A stretch of DNA of 64,000 nucleotides from Methylorubrum rhodinum (GTDB lineage Bacteria; Pseudomonadota; Alphaproteobacteria; Rhizobiales; Beijerinckiaceae), in contig NZ_JACHOP010000002.1 in the NCBI RefSeq assembly GCF_014199935.1, positions 248,001 through 312,000 on the forward strand. The letters are read 5' to 3'. Below the pieces are notes generated by a model that saw only the letters and a list, made by a program, of their open reading frames with translations, was not told where the DNA came from and searched no databases. Below, in pieces: positions 48,232 to 58,700 of the stretch. Positions within the stretch are counted from its first letter, which is position 1. Every line of letters begins with the position of its first letter. The position numbers were made by a program, and so were the translations under genes.

Positions 48232-50400
48232 TCAGAACGAGGCCCGGATGCCGCCGAACACGCTGCGGCCGATGCCGGGATAGAAGGCGACCGGGTTGGA
48301 CGAGGGCGCCAGCGCGAGCACGGAGATGTCCGAGATGTACCGTTCGTCGGTGAGGTTGCGGGCATCCACGAACAGCGAGACGCCGTTGGCGAAGTCGATG
48401 CCGGTCTGGACGTTGAACAGGGCGTAGCCCGGAACCTTCAGCGTGTTCCTGTGGTCCACGAAGGCGCCGCCGGGCACCCAGTCGATCGAGGGCGTGAGAT
48501 AGAAGCCGCTCGGATGGGTGTAGCCGAGGACGGTGCGCAGCACGTCCTGCGGGATGCCGGCGATGCGGTTGTTGCGGTATTCCGGGTCGTTCACGAAGCG
48601 GAAGTCGTTGTGCGTCCAGATCTGCGTGAGGCGTAAGCCGTCGCCGATGCCGGTGAGGTCGCGCGAGAGGTCATAACCGAGTGCCGCCTCGATGCCCTGA
48701 TGGCGCGTCCGCGGCGCGTTGAAGGTCGCCGCCGGCACGTTCGCCGCGCTGCCCGCTGCCGTGTTGAAGTTGATCAGCGTGTCGCGCACCTCGGCCCGGT
48801 AGAGCGTCACGTCCCAGAACCAGTCGTCGAGGCGGCCGCGGGTGCCGGCCTCGTAGGTCCAGGCGCGCTGCGCCCGCAGCGGCACGAAGACGACACCCGC
48901 GGCGACGAGGTTCGGATCCACGATCGTCTGCGCGAGGTCCGAGAAATCCGGTACGTCGGCCGAGCGGGTCGCGTCGGCGAAGACCTGCACGGTCGGCAGC
49001 GGCTGCCACAGCAGGCCGACCTTCGGATTCACGCCCTCGTAGGTCACGTTGTCGTAGCGCACGGCGGGATTCTGCGTGAAACCGCCCTTGTTGCTGAAGG
49101 TGCGGTTCGAGGAGAACGCCTTGGCCCCGGTCATCAGCGCCATGTCGGGCAGGAACCAGAACCGGTTCTCGCCATAGGCCTCGTAGTTCGAGGCGCTTTG
49201 GACCGCCCGCAGCGTCTGGGGCCCGCGCAGGCCGGACTTGTTCTCGAATTGCCGGGCGTCGTTGATCCCGGCAAACGCCCGCAGGCCCAGCAGCAGGTCG
49301 TTGCGGAATCCCCCTACGTCGAAGGTGCCGGACCAGTGGGGCGAGACGCCGTAGGTCCAGCCGTCCTGATCGATCACCTGGAAGATCGGGTGGTAGAGGT
49401 TCTTGTGGATCGCCCAGGAATCGATGTCGAGGCGGCCGACATCGAGTTCGAACGAGGTGCGGTTGGCGATCCGCTCCGCCTGCACCTTTCGCGATTGGTT
49501 GCCGCTGACCGCGTTCGGATTCGCCACGCTTGGATTCGTTAGCGCGGCGTCGAGGTTCAGCGTGCCGGGCAGCTTCTGGTCGGTAGCGTAGCTGCCGACG
49601 TAGAACCGCGTCTCGATCCCCGGCGCGATGCGATAGCCGACATTCGCGTTGAAGTTCTGCGTGCGCTGGGTCTCGTGATCGCGGAAGCCGTCCGAGTTCG
49701 TGAGGGTGCCCGAGATCAGGAAGTCCGCCGGCCCCGCGATGCGCGAGAACTGGAAGCTCTCGCGGAACGTGTTGAAGCTGCCGGCCTCGAAGCGGAGGAT
49801 GTTGGGCGCCAGCGCCGTGTAGGCGGTCGGCGTCACGAAGTTGACCGCCCCGCCCAGCGTGGTCGCGCCAAAGCTCAGCGCGTTGCCGCCCTTGTAGACC
49901 TCGATGGAGCGCAAGCCCAGCGGGTCGATCTGGTAGAAGTCGCCGCTGCCGTCGGCGAGGTTGAGCGGGATGCCGTCCTGCAGCAGCTCGATGCCGCGCA
50001 CGTGGAAGCCGCGGGCGATGCCGGAGCCGCGGATCGAGAGCCGCATCTCCTGGCCGTAGCGGGTCTGCACGAAGACGCCGGGCACGTCCTTGAGCACATC
50101 GCGCACGGTGTTGGCGTAGGTGTTCTGATAGGCGGCGGCGTCGACGAAGGCGACCGAACCGACGGTGGACTTCACCGCCGCCTCCTGGGCCGCGACGCTC
50201 GGCACGGTGAGCGAGCCGGCGGCCTCGCGCCGGCCGGCGCGGGCCGCGCCGGCCACGCTGATCTCGTCGAGCGTGGTCGCGCTGCCGGATGGGGCGTTCA
50301 TGCTGCCCGGCGGGGCCTGGGCCAGGGCGGGTGAAACGGTCGTCAGGCAGGCGAGCAGGGGCAGGGCGGCCCGCGGCGCGCCCCGTAGGGAGGAGGTCAT
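48232..50400 (-). CDS. TonB-dependent outer membrane receptor
   Basis: A 722-residue receptor. Signal peptide about residues 1-28 (LPLLACLTTVSPALAQA); plug domain about 65-180 (VRDVLKDVPGVFVQTRYGQ, SIRGSGIARGFHVRGIELLQ); beta-barrel to the C-terminal F (VFGGIRASF). It lies last in a run of copper-protein genes on the same strand (45 bases from DUF2946), so it may import copper or a copper chelate. The plug pattern is of the FecA/FpvA-like kind and ligand identity is inference only. AGGGAGGAGG lies just upstream of the ATG. Confidence 0.92.
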   Translation of the reverse strand: MTSSLRGAPRAALPLLACLTTVSPALAQAPPGSMNAPSGSATTLDEISVAGAARAGRREAAGSLTVPSVAAQEAAVKSTVGSVAFVDAAAYQNTYANTVRDVLKDVPGVFVQTRYGQEMRLSIRGSGIARGFHVRGIELLQDGIPLNLADGSGDFYQIDPLGLRSIEVYKGGNALSFGATTLGGAVNFVTPTAYTALAPNILRFEAGSFNTFRESFQFSRIAGPADFLISGTLTNSDGFRDHETQRTQNFNANVGYRIAPGIETRFYVGSYATDQKLPGTLNLDAALTNPSVANPNAVSGNQSRKVQAERIANRTSFELDVGRLDIDSWAIHKNLYHPIFQVIDQDGWTYGVSPHWSGTFDVGGFRNDLLLGLRAFAGINDARQFENKSGLRGPQTLRAVQSASNYEAYGENRFWFLPDMALMTGAKAFSSNRTFSNKGGFTQNPAVRYDNVTYEGVNPKVGLLWQPLPTVQVFADATRSADVPDFSDLAQTIVDPNLVAAGVVFVPLRAQRAWTYEAGTRGRLDDWFWDVTLYRAEVRDTLINFNTAAGSAANVPAATFNAPRTRHQGIEAALGYDLSRDLTGIGDGLRLTQIWTHNDFRFVNDPEYRNNRIAGIPQDVLRTVLGYTHPSGFYLTPSIDWVPGGAFVDHRNTLKVPGYALFNVQTGIDFANGVSLFVDARNLTDERYISDISVLALAPSSNPVAFYPGIGRSVFGGIRASF

Positions 50401-50444
50401 GGTGGGACTGTCCGTGGTCTGAAGGATCGGGAGAGGGCGATCGA

Positions 50445-50813
50445 TCAGGCGACGGGGGGCGCTCGGACGCGGGGGCGGGTGCCCGGCGGGGCGCGGGGCG
50501 ATGCCGTGACCTCGGGGCGCCACGCGACCCGGCGGACCTGCGCCGCCGGCCAGACGACGGCGGTGGCCACGGTCGGGGGAAGGACGGGCGCGGCGGCCGC
50601 GTGGGCGGCCGGGCAGCAGGGCAGGTGGGCGTGCGGCGGGTGCTTCGGCGATCCCTCGGCATCCCCGGCGTCGGGGGCGCAGAGGATGTGCGCGGGCCCG
50701 AAGCTGCCGACGAAGGCGGCCTGTCCCAGAAGCGCCTGCAGGGCGAGCGCGTAGAGCGCGGCCACGGCGATGACCGCGCGGCACGCGGTCCATCCGGGCA
50801 GGCGCCTTCGCAT
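50445..50813 (-). CDS. DUF2946-like small membrane protein
   Basis: A 122-residue protein. An N-terminal hydrophobic segment (VIAVAALYALALQALLGQAA) is followed by a His/Cys/Pro-rich region (HPPHAHLPCCPAAHAAAAP) and a basic tail. The pattern C-C...H with A-L-Y-A-L-x-L-Q-A-L is that of DUF2946, often beside copper genes. A second member, clearly related, is at 53274-53657, so the copper block is flanked by two. The His/Cys stretch may bind metal. Start ATG 50813 is chosen over TTG 50831; neither has a convincing ribosome site. Confidence 0.75.
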   Translation of the reverse strand: MRRRLPGWTACRAVIAVAALYALALQALLGQAAFVGSFGPAHILCAPDAGDAEGSPKHPPHAHLPCCPAAHAAAAPVLPPTVATAVVWPAAQVRRVAWRPEVTASPRAPPGTRPRVRAPPVA

Positions 50814-50897
50814 CGGGCCAGCTATGGTCAAGCTTGGCCGGGCGTCAATGCGAATGCGCGCAACAGCGGCGCGATTTCGGTCTCCGGTGACGGCCCG

Positions 50898-51527
50898 TCA
50901 GCTGTCGCGTCCGCCCGCGACCAGCCGATGCAGCTGCTTGAGGGCGAGGCCGTGGCCGGCTTCCAGATCGAGCGGTCCGGCAAAGCCTCCGTTGCGGTCC
51001 ATCATGTAGACCATCAGGCTGTGCTCGATCGTCGTGCCGCCCTCCGTCAGCGGCACCCGCTTCACCTCGGCGCGGAAGGCCCGCGTCACCCGCTCGATCG
51101 CCTCGGGGCTGCCGGTCAGGCCGGTGATCCGGTCGCTGAACGAGGCCATGTATTCGCGCATGACCTCCGGCGTGTCCCGCTCGGGATCGACGGTGACGTA
51201 GTAGGCCCGCAGGTCGCCGCCTTCCTTTGCGAAGGCGTCGAGCAGGTTGCCGAGGTCGGCCAGCGTCGTCGGGCAGACGTTGGGGCACTGGGTGAAGCCG
51301 AAGAACACGAGGTAGGGCTGGCCGGCGAGCGTGCGCGAATCGAGCACGCCGCCCTTCGAGGATTCGAGCCGGAACGACCCGCCCACCACCGAGATAGGCG
51401 GCGGCTTCGGGCCGCGCGGCAGGAACGCCACCGTCGTCCCGACGATGGCGGCGAGCCCGAGCGCGAAGACGGTCAGGATCTGGCCGCCGCCCCGCGGATT
51501 CCGGGGTCGCCCGGGCTCAGTGGGCAT
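50898..51527 (-). CDS. SCO1/SenC family copper chaperone
   Basis: A 209-residue membrane-anchored thioredoxin-fold protein. TM anchor about residues 16-36 (ILTVFALGLAAIVGTTVAF). The copper-binding CxxxC is in GFTQCPNVCPTTLADLG, and the third ligand His is in TTIEHSLMVYMMD. It delivers copper to the Cu-A site of cytochrome oxidase or acts in thiol chemistry. Its start overlaps the PCuAC stop by 11 bases, so they are translated together. Confidence 0.93.
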   Translation of the reverse strand: MPTEPGRPRNPRGGGQILTVFALGLAAIVGTTVAFLPRGPKPPPISVVGGSFRLESSKGGVLDSRTLAGQPYLVFFGFTQCPNVCPTTLADLGNLLDAFAKEGGDLRAYYVTVDPERDTPEVMREYMASFSDRITGLTGSPEAIERVTRAFRAEVKRVPLTEGGTTIEHSLMVYMMDRNGGFAGPLDLEAGHGLALKQLHRLVAGGRDS

Positions 51528-52002
51528 GGTCGTGGCCCTTGTCGGGTCCCTTTGCGGCCAGCCCCTCCACGACGAACTCCACCGGCACCGTGCCGGCCTT
51601 CTCGAACGTGAGGGTGCCGGCGACCCGCTCGCCCTTCTTGAACGGCTGCTTCAGGTCGAGGAACATCAGGTGGTTGCCGCTGGGCGCGAGCTTCACCGTG
51701 GCGCCCGGCGCGATCTCCAGGCCGTCGGGGAGCGGCGCCATCCGCATCACCCCGCCCTCGCTCGACATGCTGTGCAGCTCGGTCCGGCCCGCCGCGGTGA
51801 CGCTCGCGCCGGTGAGACGGTCGGGGCTGGTGCCGGTGTTGGTGACGCTGAGGTAGCCCGCCGCGACCTTGGCCCCGCCCGGCGTGGCGCGGGACCAGGG
51901 ATGGTCGATCTTCAGCGGGCCCGCCTTGTAGTCGTGGGCCGAGAGCGGGCCTGCCGACAGGGCGGCGAGGGCGATGGACAGCGAGAGGGCGGGAAGGCGC
52001 AT
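51517..52002 (-). CDS. PCuAC family periplasmic copper chaperone
   Basis: A 161-residue protein. The signal peptide (residues 1-22) is followed by HDYKAGPLKIDHPWSRATPG. The copper site H-x-M...H-x-M is seen as ELHSMSSEGGVMRM and GNHLMFLDL. A His-rich tail (GHDHAH) ends it. PCuAC proteins carry copper(I) to Cu-A of cytochrome oxidase together with SCO1, here encoded next to it. The same domain recurs as part of the fusion protein just upstream. Confidence 0.93.
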   Translation of the reverse strand: MRLPALSLSIALAALSAGPLSAHDYKAGPLKIDHPWSRATPGGAKVAAGYLSVTNTGTSPDRLTGASVTAAGRTELHSMSSEGGVMRMAPLPDGLEIAPGATVKLAPSGNHLMFLDLKQPFKKGERVAGTLTFEKAGTVPVEFVVEGLAAKGPDKGHDHAH

Positions 52003-52121
52003 GTCTGTCTCCGGTCGTGGGCGCTCCGGGCGTCGGCCGCGGGGCGTGGAGGCTTCAGGGGAAGATAGGAACGCTTTCGGAGGGGCCGGGGCGGGCGCGG
52101 CGTCGCACGCCGCGCTCAGGC

Positions 52122-53129
52122 TCAGTGGTGGTGGGCGTGGCCGCCGGCCTCGGGCGCCGCTGCGCCGGGGCCCTGTGCGCCGATGGGAGCCACGGTGAAG
52201 GTCACCGGAATGGTGCCGGCCCGCTCGAAGGTGAGGGTGCCGGAGATCGTCTCGCCCGCCCGTAGGCCGTCGGTCAGGTCGAGGAACATCAGGTGCAGAC
52301 CGCCGGGCTTGAGCGCCACGCTCTCGCCGGGCGCGATGGTCAGCCCGCCCGCGACGGGGGCCATCTTCATCACGCCGTTCTCCGTCGACATCGTGTGGAT
52401 CTCGCCCCGCCCGGCGCGGGCGATGGCGGCGCCGGTCAGCCGGTCGGGCTCCGCGCCGGTGTTGCGGACCGTCACGTAGCCGCCCGCGACCTTGGCTCCG
52501 CCCGGCGTGGCGCGCAGCCACGGCGTCTCGATCGCGAGCGCGCCGGCCTTGGTCTCGGAATCGGCCTTGACGGGCACCGGGGCCGCTGCCGTGGCCTTGG
52601 CGGCGACGATCCGCACGGCGGGGGCCGGCGTCTTGAGCGTCCGCGCCTCCTGGCCCGGCGCGGGCACCTCGCTCCAGCGATAGCCGCCCTCGGTGCAGTC
52701 CTGCTCGACCGGGAAATGGATCGTCGCGCCGGGCTCGAAGGCGTCGGAGACGCGGGCGAAGAAGGTGAACTCGTCGACCTGATCGTCCGGCAGGCTGCCG
52801 CCGCTCCACGTGATCGTGGTGACGCCCTCGGTGACGGTGCCGTGGAACGACGGGTAGGGCTTCGAATAGGCCGAGCGGGTGGTGGCGAGGGTCCAGCCGG
52901 GCTTCGGCATCGGCTTGGCGCCGGTCACGCCCTCGGGGATCGAGACGCTGACCCGCGTGGTCGGCTTGCCGTCGCAGCCGTGCATGATCTGGACGACGCC
53001 GCGATAGGCGGCGTTGGGCGTAGCCTCCTTGCGCTCCAGCAGGGCGTGGGCCGAGGCGGCGGAGGCGAGGAACGGAACGAAGACGAGGGCGGCGACCGGC
53101 AGGGCGCCGCGGCGACGGATGGGGGGCAT
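52122..53129 (-). CDS. YcnI (DUF1775)-PCuAC copper fusion protein
   Basis: A 335-residue fusion. Signal peptide about residues 1-28 ending SASA; the mature protein starts with HALLERKEATPNAAYRG, the DUF1775/YcnI pattern with an N-terminal His copper ligand. The YcnI domain runs to about 180 (DQVDEFTFFARVSDAFEPG, ITWSGGSLPDD); a Pro/Ala/Val linker follows. Residues about 205-320 are a PCuAC domain (PWLRATPGGAKVAGGYVTV, HTMSTENGVMKM, GLHLMFLDL). The C-terminus is AGGHAHHH. The fusion suggests direct copper hand-over between the two domains. Confidence 0.92.
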   Translation of the reverse strand: MPPIRRRGALPVAALVFVPFLASAASAHALLERKEATPNAAYRGVVQIMHGCDGKPTTRVSVSIPEGVTGAKPMPKPGWTLATTRSAYSKPYPSFHGTVTEGVTTITWSGGSLPDDQVDEFTFFARVSDAFEPGATIHFPVEQDCTEGGYRWSEVPAPGQEARTLKTPAPAVRIVAAKATAAAPVPVKADSETKAGALAIETPWLRATPGGAKVAGGYVTVRNTGAEPDRLTGAAIARAGRGEIHTMSTENGVMKMAPVAGGLTIAPGESVALKPGGLHLMFLDLTDGLRAGETISGTLTFERAGTIPVTFTVAPIGAQGPGAAAPEAGGHAHHH

Positions 53130-53273
53130 GGCGAATCCGAAAAAACTGACGTCGAAGGTCGCTCGCGGCCCTGTCGCTTGCGGCACTCTTGGCCGGTTCG
53201 GCAGGGGGGGGCGCGGCGGGGCGAGACCCTTCAGAACCGCCCGCGACGGGGCGGCCTGTCGGAAAGATCGAGG

Positions 53274-53657
53274 TCAGGCGAGCGGCGGCGCGCGAGCGCT
53301 GGCGATCAGGAAGGGCGGCGCGCGGGCCGCGTGACGCGGGCGTCCCCGCCAGCCGGGTGCCGTCGCGTCCGGCTCGCTCCAGGCCGGCGAACGCGCGAGG
53401 TCGGGCGGCGGGGCGGCGAACGGGGTGTGGCTCGCAGCGGTGCAGCAGGCGGCGTGAGGCGGGGTCGGTGAGGACGGGCCATCGGGCGCCGCCTCGGCCG
53501 CGGCGGCGCAGAGGAGGCCGGGGGCGCCCGCCACCGGCAGGGCCGCGATGCCGCCGAGCAGCGCCTGGAGCACCAGCGCGTAAAGCGCGACGACGGCCGT
53601 GAGCGCGCGCAGGCGGCGCGGCGCCCGCCCGGTCCGGTCGCGGTGGTTCGTCGGCAT
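53274..53657 (-). CDS. DUF2946-like small membrane protein, second copy
   Basis: A 127-residue protein with an N-terminal basic stretch, a hydrophobic segment (LTAVVALYALVLQALLGGIA), then a Cys/His/Pro region (PTPPHAACCTAASHTPF) and a Pro/Ala-rich basic tail. It is clearly paralogous to 50445-50813 (ALYAL-x-LQALLG shared, same CC-x5-H position). It is the first gene of the minus-strand copper block; the gap to the fusion gene is 144 bases with nothing recognised. Confidence 0.72.
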   Translation of the reverse strand: MPTNHRDRTGRAPRRLRALTAVVALYALVLQALLGGIAALPVAGAPGLLCAAAAEAAPDGPSSPTPPHAACCTAASHTPFAAPPPDLARSPAWSEPDATAPGWRGRPRHAARAPPFLIASARAPPLA

Positions 53658-53906
53658 GATCCGAGCCGTAGAACAGCCGTGTGCAAGCCGCCAGTGAATT
53701 CGCGTCGCAGCTCGTTCCGGCGCGCGTGACTCCCAGGCCCCACCGGCGCGGTCACGTGCGCCACGGCACCAGGGGCGCCACAATATGGCCCGGAACGCCA
53801 TGGCTTCTTAACGCCAAGACCGCAACAACGGCGGCACGAGGACTTGGCGGGACTGTCGTCTCCGCTCCGTCCACCCGACCGCACCTTCATCCAGAGCCCC
53901 GGATCG

Positions 53907-55217
53907 ATGTTGAAGACCGCGCGCCCCACCCGCTCCCTCGCCTTCGCCCTGGCGGCGACCACGCAGATGGTCACGCTCATGGCCGGGCCGGCGCTCGCCC
54001 GCGAGCCGGGCTTCGCCCAGGCCGAGTGGGCGCAGGACTATTCCTCGCCCTCGACCATGCAGGTCACGCGCTCCTCGACGCCGATCCTGTCGCCGCAGAC
54101 GATCGCGGCGACCGAGGCCATGGTCGAGAAGTACCGCGCCATCGTCGCCCGCGGCGGCTGGCAGCCGGTCTCCGGCGCGGCGTCCCTGCGCGTCGGCTCC
54201 CGCGGCCCGGCGGTCGCCGCCGTGCGCCAGCGCCTGATCGTGACGGGCGACCTCGACGCCAATGCGGGCGGCGCGGGCGTCTACGATTCCTACGTCTCGG
54301 CGGGCGTGAAGCGCTTCCAGGCCCGCCACGGCCTGTCGCAGACCGGCCAGATGAGCCCGGCGACGCAGGCCGCGATGAACGTGCCCGCCGACATTCGGCT
54401 GCGCCAGCTCGAGACCAACGTGATCCGCCTGCGCTCCTATGCGGGCGATCTCGGCCGGCGCTTCGTCATCACCAACATCCCGGCCGCGCTGGTGCAGACG
54501 GTCGAGAACGGGCAGGTCGTGACCCTGCACGCCGCGGGCGTGGGCAAGATCGACCGCCAGTCGCCGATCATGAACACCAAGGCGGTGGAGATCAACTTCA
54601 ACCCGACCTGGACGGTCCCGGCTTCCATCGTGAAGAAGGACCTCATCCCGAAGATGCAGAAGGATCCGAACTACCTCACGGACAACAAGATCCGCATCCT
54701 CTCGGGCGGCCAGGAGATCTCGCCGCGCTCCGTGAACTGGAATTCGGACGAGGGCACGCGCTACACCTACCGCCAGGATTCGGGCGCCGACTTCAACTCG
54801 ATGGGCGTGGTGCGCATCAACATCCCGAATCCCTACGGCGTGTTCATGCACGACACCAATTCCCGCGGCGTGTTCGGCGACGACTTCCGCTTCATCTCCT
54901 CGGGCTGCGTGCGCGTGCAGAACGTGCGCGAGTACATCACGTGGCTGCTGAAGGACACGCCCGGCTGGGATCGCGCCGCGGTCGAGCGCGCGGTGGAGGG
55001 CGGCCAGCGCATCGACGCGCGCCTGACGCAGCCCGTGCCGGTCTACTGGACCTACATCACCGCCTGGGCGACCCCGGAGGGCACCGTCCAGTTCCGCGAC
55101 GACATCTACAAGCGCGACGGCGTGAACGTGCCCTCGACCATCGAGGCGCCGACCCCGGTCGCCAGCGCCGCCGCGACCCAGCCCGAGACCTTCGAGCCGG
55201 GCGACGAGGGGAACTGA
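53907..55217 (+). CDS. L,D-transpeptidase with peptidoglycan-binding domain
   Basis: A 436-residue envelope enzyme that makes 3-3 crosslinks or anchors proteins to peptidoglycan. Signal peptide about residues 1-31 (LAFALAATTQMVTLMAGPAL). The PG-binding domain (about 90-165) shows SRGPAVAAVRQRLIVTGDL and VKRFQARHGLSQTG. The YkuD catalytic domain (about 190-360) contains MHDTNSRGVFG and SSGCVRVQNV with the catalytic Cys at 334. The start ATG 53907 gives a clean signal peptide; upstream TTG/ATG codons would add an atypical leader. A hairpin terminator follows at 55284. Confidence 0.9.
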   Translation: MLKTARPTRSLAFALAATTQMVTLMAGPALAREPGFAQAEWAQDYSSPSTMQVTRSSTPILSPQTIAATEAMVEKYRAIVARGGWQPVSGAASLRVGSRGPAVAAVRQRLIVTGDLDANAGGAGVYDSYVSAGVKRFQARHGLSQTGQMSPATQAAMNVPADIRLRQLETNVIRLRSYAGDLGRRFVITNIPAALVQTVENGQVVTLHAAGVGKIDRQSPIMNTKAVEINFNPTWTVPASIVKKDLIPKMQKDPNYLTDNKIRILSGGQEISPRSVNWNSDEGTRYTYRQDSGADFNSMGVVRINIPNPYGVFMHDTNSRGVFGDDFRFISSGCVRVQNVREYITWLLKDTPGWDRAAVERAVEGGQRIDARLTQPVPVYWTYITAWATPEGTVQFRDDIYKRDGVNVPSTIEAPTPVASAAATQPETFEPGDEGN

Positions 55218-55283
55218 TCCTCGAATCGCGTCCCGGAGCCGGGCGGCCCGAGCGCGGTCCCGACGGCTCCGTCCTCGACCGTC

Positions 55284-55310
55284 ACGCCGAAGCGGCCCCC
55301 GCTTCGGCGT
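55284..55310 (+). terminator. Hairpin terminator after L,D-transpeptidase gene
   Basis: ACGCCGAAGCG at 55284-55294 pairs perfectly with CGCTTCGGCGT at 55300-55310 (11 pairs, 5-base loop GCCCC). It lies 67 bases after the stop; no clear T-run follows. Confidence 0.75.
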
Positions 55311-55783
55311 CTTGCGTTCCGCCCAAGACCCGATCGGTCGATCGGCAAGGTGGGGGTGAAGAGGCGGCCCCGCCTCGCCGGAACACCGGCGCTCTTCTGT
55401 GGCGACTTGCCGCAGATCCGCGTCCCGTTTTGGGACTTCGGTGCGTCCCGGCGAACCTATTCGCATCCGTCGCTTCGGGATAACGCTCAGGCGGGCATGA
55501 CCGCATGCTTCGGCCGCGACGCGCTTCGCGGGATCGAGCCGCGATCATTCGCCTTCTCCAGTAATGCCACCGCAGTTCCGCGAGACATCGTTGCCTCGGC
55601 TCAAGCTCGGCCTGAGGTTGTGTTCGAAACGCCTTGGAAACCATGGGCCTCGATTGTCGGCGTCCGCCCGCACCGTGCCATAAATATTGATTAATGCTCG
55701 GGTGGGATGGTGCGCCGCCGGCCGGTCTTGTGCGATCGGGTCGAGGCCTCGTTCTGCGAGAGCTCTGGGGGAAAACGAGCGCA
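55311..55783 (+). other. Gene-free region upstream of the RTX gene
   Basis: About 470 bases without a frame that has local codon character. Composition becomes less GC-rich towards 55680, where the TA-rich run TAAATATTGATTAATG (55681-55696) marks a likely promoter region. No operator repeat or RNA motif is recognised. An in-frame ATG at 55694 would extend the RTX protein by 30 residues. Confidence 0.5.
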
Positions 55784-58700
55784 ATGGGCGATTACAGGGT
55801 AACCACCGGCACGGATCGCCTGATCGGTGACGACGAGGACGATGTCTTCAACGTCGTCGGATCGTACATGAGAACCCTCAGTGCCGCCGACGTCCTCTCG
55901 GGAGGCGGCGGCAGCGACGTCCTGACCTTCTCCGGCATCACGTCGGGCCTGCAACTCGGCTCCGACCGCCTCGCCGGCCTCTCCTCGGTCGAGGAGATCG
56001 ACATCAAGGGCGTGAGCGGGACCCTCAACATCGTGCTCGACGCGACCACGATCCGGCAGGCCGACGGCGGCCGGCTGACGGTGACGTTCGGCGCCAATCC
56101 CCTCGCCTTCGGCGTGATCTCGAAGGATCCGGGCGACGCCGTGATCCTGTCCGGCTCCGGGCAGGTCACCCTGCAGAATTTCAACAGCAATCAGACCGTC
56201 CAGCTCGCCGACGGCGTCAACGGACGCGTCATGGGCTCCAACTTCGACGACACGATCCTCGGCGGAGACGGCAACGACACGCTGGTGGGCGGCAAGGGCA
56301 ACGACGTTCTGAACGGCGGCGCGGGCAGCGACACGATCGACGGCGGCATCGGCAACGACCTGATCATCACGGGCAGCGGCCGCGACGTCGTGACCGGCGG
56401 CACCGAGGCGGACCTGTTCCAGGTCGGCTCGGGCTCGACCACGATCACGGACTTCGCCGTCGACTTCCACCTCGAGCGCATCGATCTGCGCGGCGTCGTC
56501 GCCGCCACCGACTTCTCGAAGCTCGCCGTCGCGGACACCGCCGCGGGCGCCCAGATCACCGTGGCGGACACCACGATCCTGCTCCGCGGGGTCGAGGCCT
56601 CGGACTTGAGCGCGGGCAACTTCATCTTCAGCGGGACGGCCGATCCGAACGTCATCCTCGTCGATGCCGGGACCTCCGAGGCCATCATCCAGCGCATCGT
56701 CAACGAGGCGCCCCCCGGTTCGACCATCAAGCTCGCCGCCGGGACCTACACCTTCGACAAGACCCTGACGATCAACCGCAGCGACATCACCTTCGAGGGA
56801 GCGGGCAGCGACAAGACCGTCATCCGCTCGGTCATCACCGACGCGAACCCCGTTCCGGTCCTCATGGTGAGCGGGGAATTGACGGTCGACAAGGCGGCCG
56901 ATCTGGCGACGACCGCCGTCAAGGGATCGAACACCCTTCAGCTCTCGTCGACGGCGGGCCTGAAGGTCGGCGACGTCGTCCGCATCGCGCAGAACAACGA
57001 CGACGCCTTCTTCGCCGCCACGGGCAACACGGGCGTCCAGGTGGCCGGGTCCATCGTCTACTCCGACCGCTGGGCCCTGCGCGAATCGCTCTCGAAGATC
57101 GTCGCGATTGACGGCAACACCGTCACGGTCGCCGAACCGCTGCCCTACACCTTCGAGGCGGGCAAGGGCTGGGTCGGTCAGTTCGAGGCCCTGCGCAACG
57201 TCACGGTCGGCGGCTTCCGCGTCGATTCCGGCTTCACGGGGGCCGATCCGAACGCGTTCGTCAACAAGAATCCCGCCTGGGACGGAGCCGGACACATCTA
57301 CTTCAAGTCGATGGTGGGCGGCAAAGTGTACGACATCGAGGCGTACAACAACGCCTCCAAGGCCTTCATCTTCAGCCGCATCTACGGCCTCACCGCCGAC
57401 CACCTGGTCGCCGTCAGCGCGCAGAACAAGGGCGCCGACGGCAACGGCTACGGCTTCACCCTGGAAGAGGCGTTCGCCAACACGTTCACGCACCTGAGCG
57501 ACCGGGACATGCGCCACAGCGTGCTGTTCTCGTCCTGGAACGCGGAGCACTACAACCACATCCAGGTCGACTCGACCAACCGGGACATCAACTTCCACGG
57601 CAGCCCCGACAGCAGCAACACCATCATCGTCGACCGCGCCGTCGCCAGCTACGGCGGCGGCATGGCGTCTTGGCCCATCGTCGGCCCGGGTGCCTTCCCG
57701 ATCCATCCGCGCAGCACGATCGAGGACAACGACATCCGCTTCCACTACCTGCGGGCGACGGAGCATTACGAGACCATCCGGGCCACCGACGACGGTGCCG
57801 ATATCGATGCGGCGGGCGGCGGCGACTTCATCACCGGCGGCAAGGGGGCGGACCGTCTGTCCGGCGGCGCGGGCGACGACACGATCCGCGATACCGACAG
57901 CGGCAACGACACGATCGACGGCGGCACCGGCAACGACACGATCGCGTCCGGCCGCGGCAACGACGTCATCACCGGCGGCGAGGGCAACGACACGATCCGG
58001 GACAGCGGCGGCAACGACCGGATCAGCGGCGGTGCCGAGCGCGACCTGATCCTGGGCGGCGCGGGCGACGACACCCTGTCGGGCGACGACGGGGCCGACA
58101 TCCTCGACGGCGAGGCCGGGACCGACACGCTCACGGGCGGGACCGGCAGCGACATCCTGAAGCTCGGCGCGGGCGATACCGGGACCGGCGGCACCGATCC
58201 CGACACCTTCGTCGTCACCGGCAACGTCACGATCACCGATTTCACGGTCGCCGACCCGCTGGAGAAGATCGATCTGCGCGGGATCGCGGGCGCGACCTCG
58301 TTCGCGGCCCTCAAGCGGACCCAGGTCGGGACCGATGCCAAGGTCGTCGTCGGCGGGGTGACGATCCTTCTCAAGAACGTCGACGCGCGGACGCTGACCG
58401 CCGACGACTTCGTCTTCGTCGGTGCCACGAAGGCGACCTACGCCGAGATGCAGACGCGGACGTCGCACGCGACGCTGACGGACACGATCAAGAGCGTGGT
58501 CGGTACCGCGGGCGACGACCTGTTCGGCGGTTCGGGCATTCGCTTCATGCAGGAGGGCACGGTCGCCGGCGGGGCCGGCACGGACACGCTGCGCCTCGTC
58601 TCCGACAAGATCAACCTCGACGATGCGGCGCTGTCGCGGCTGTCGTCGGTGGAGATCATCGACCTGTCGCAGTCGACCGGCGGGGTGGTCGTGCTGGTCG

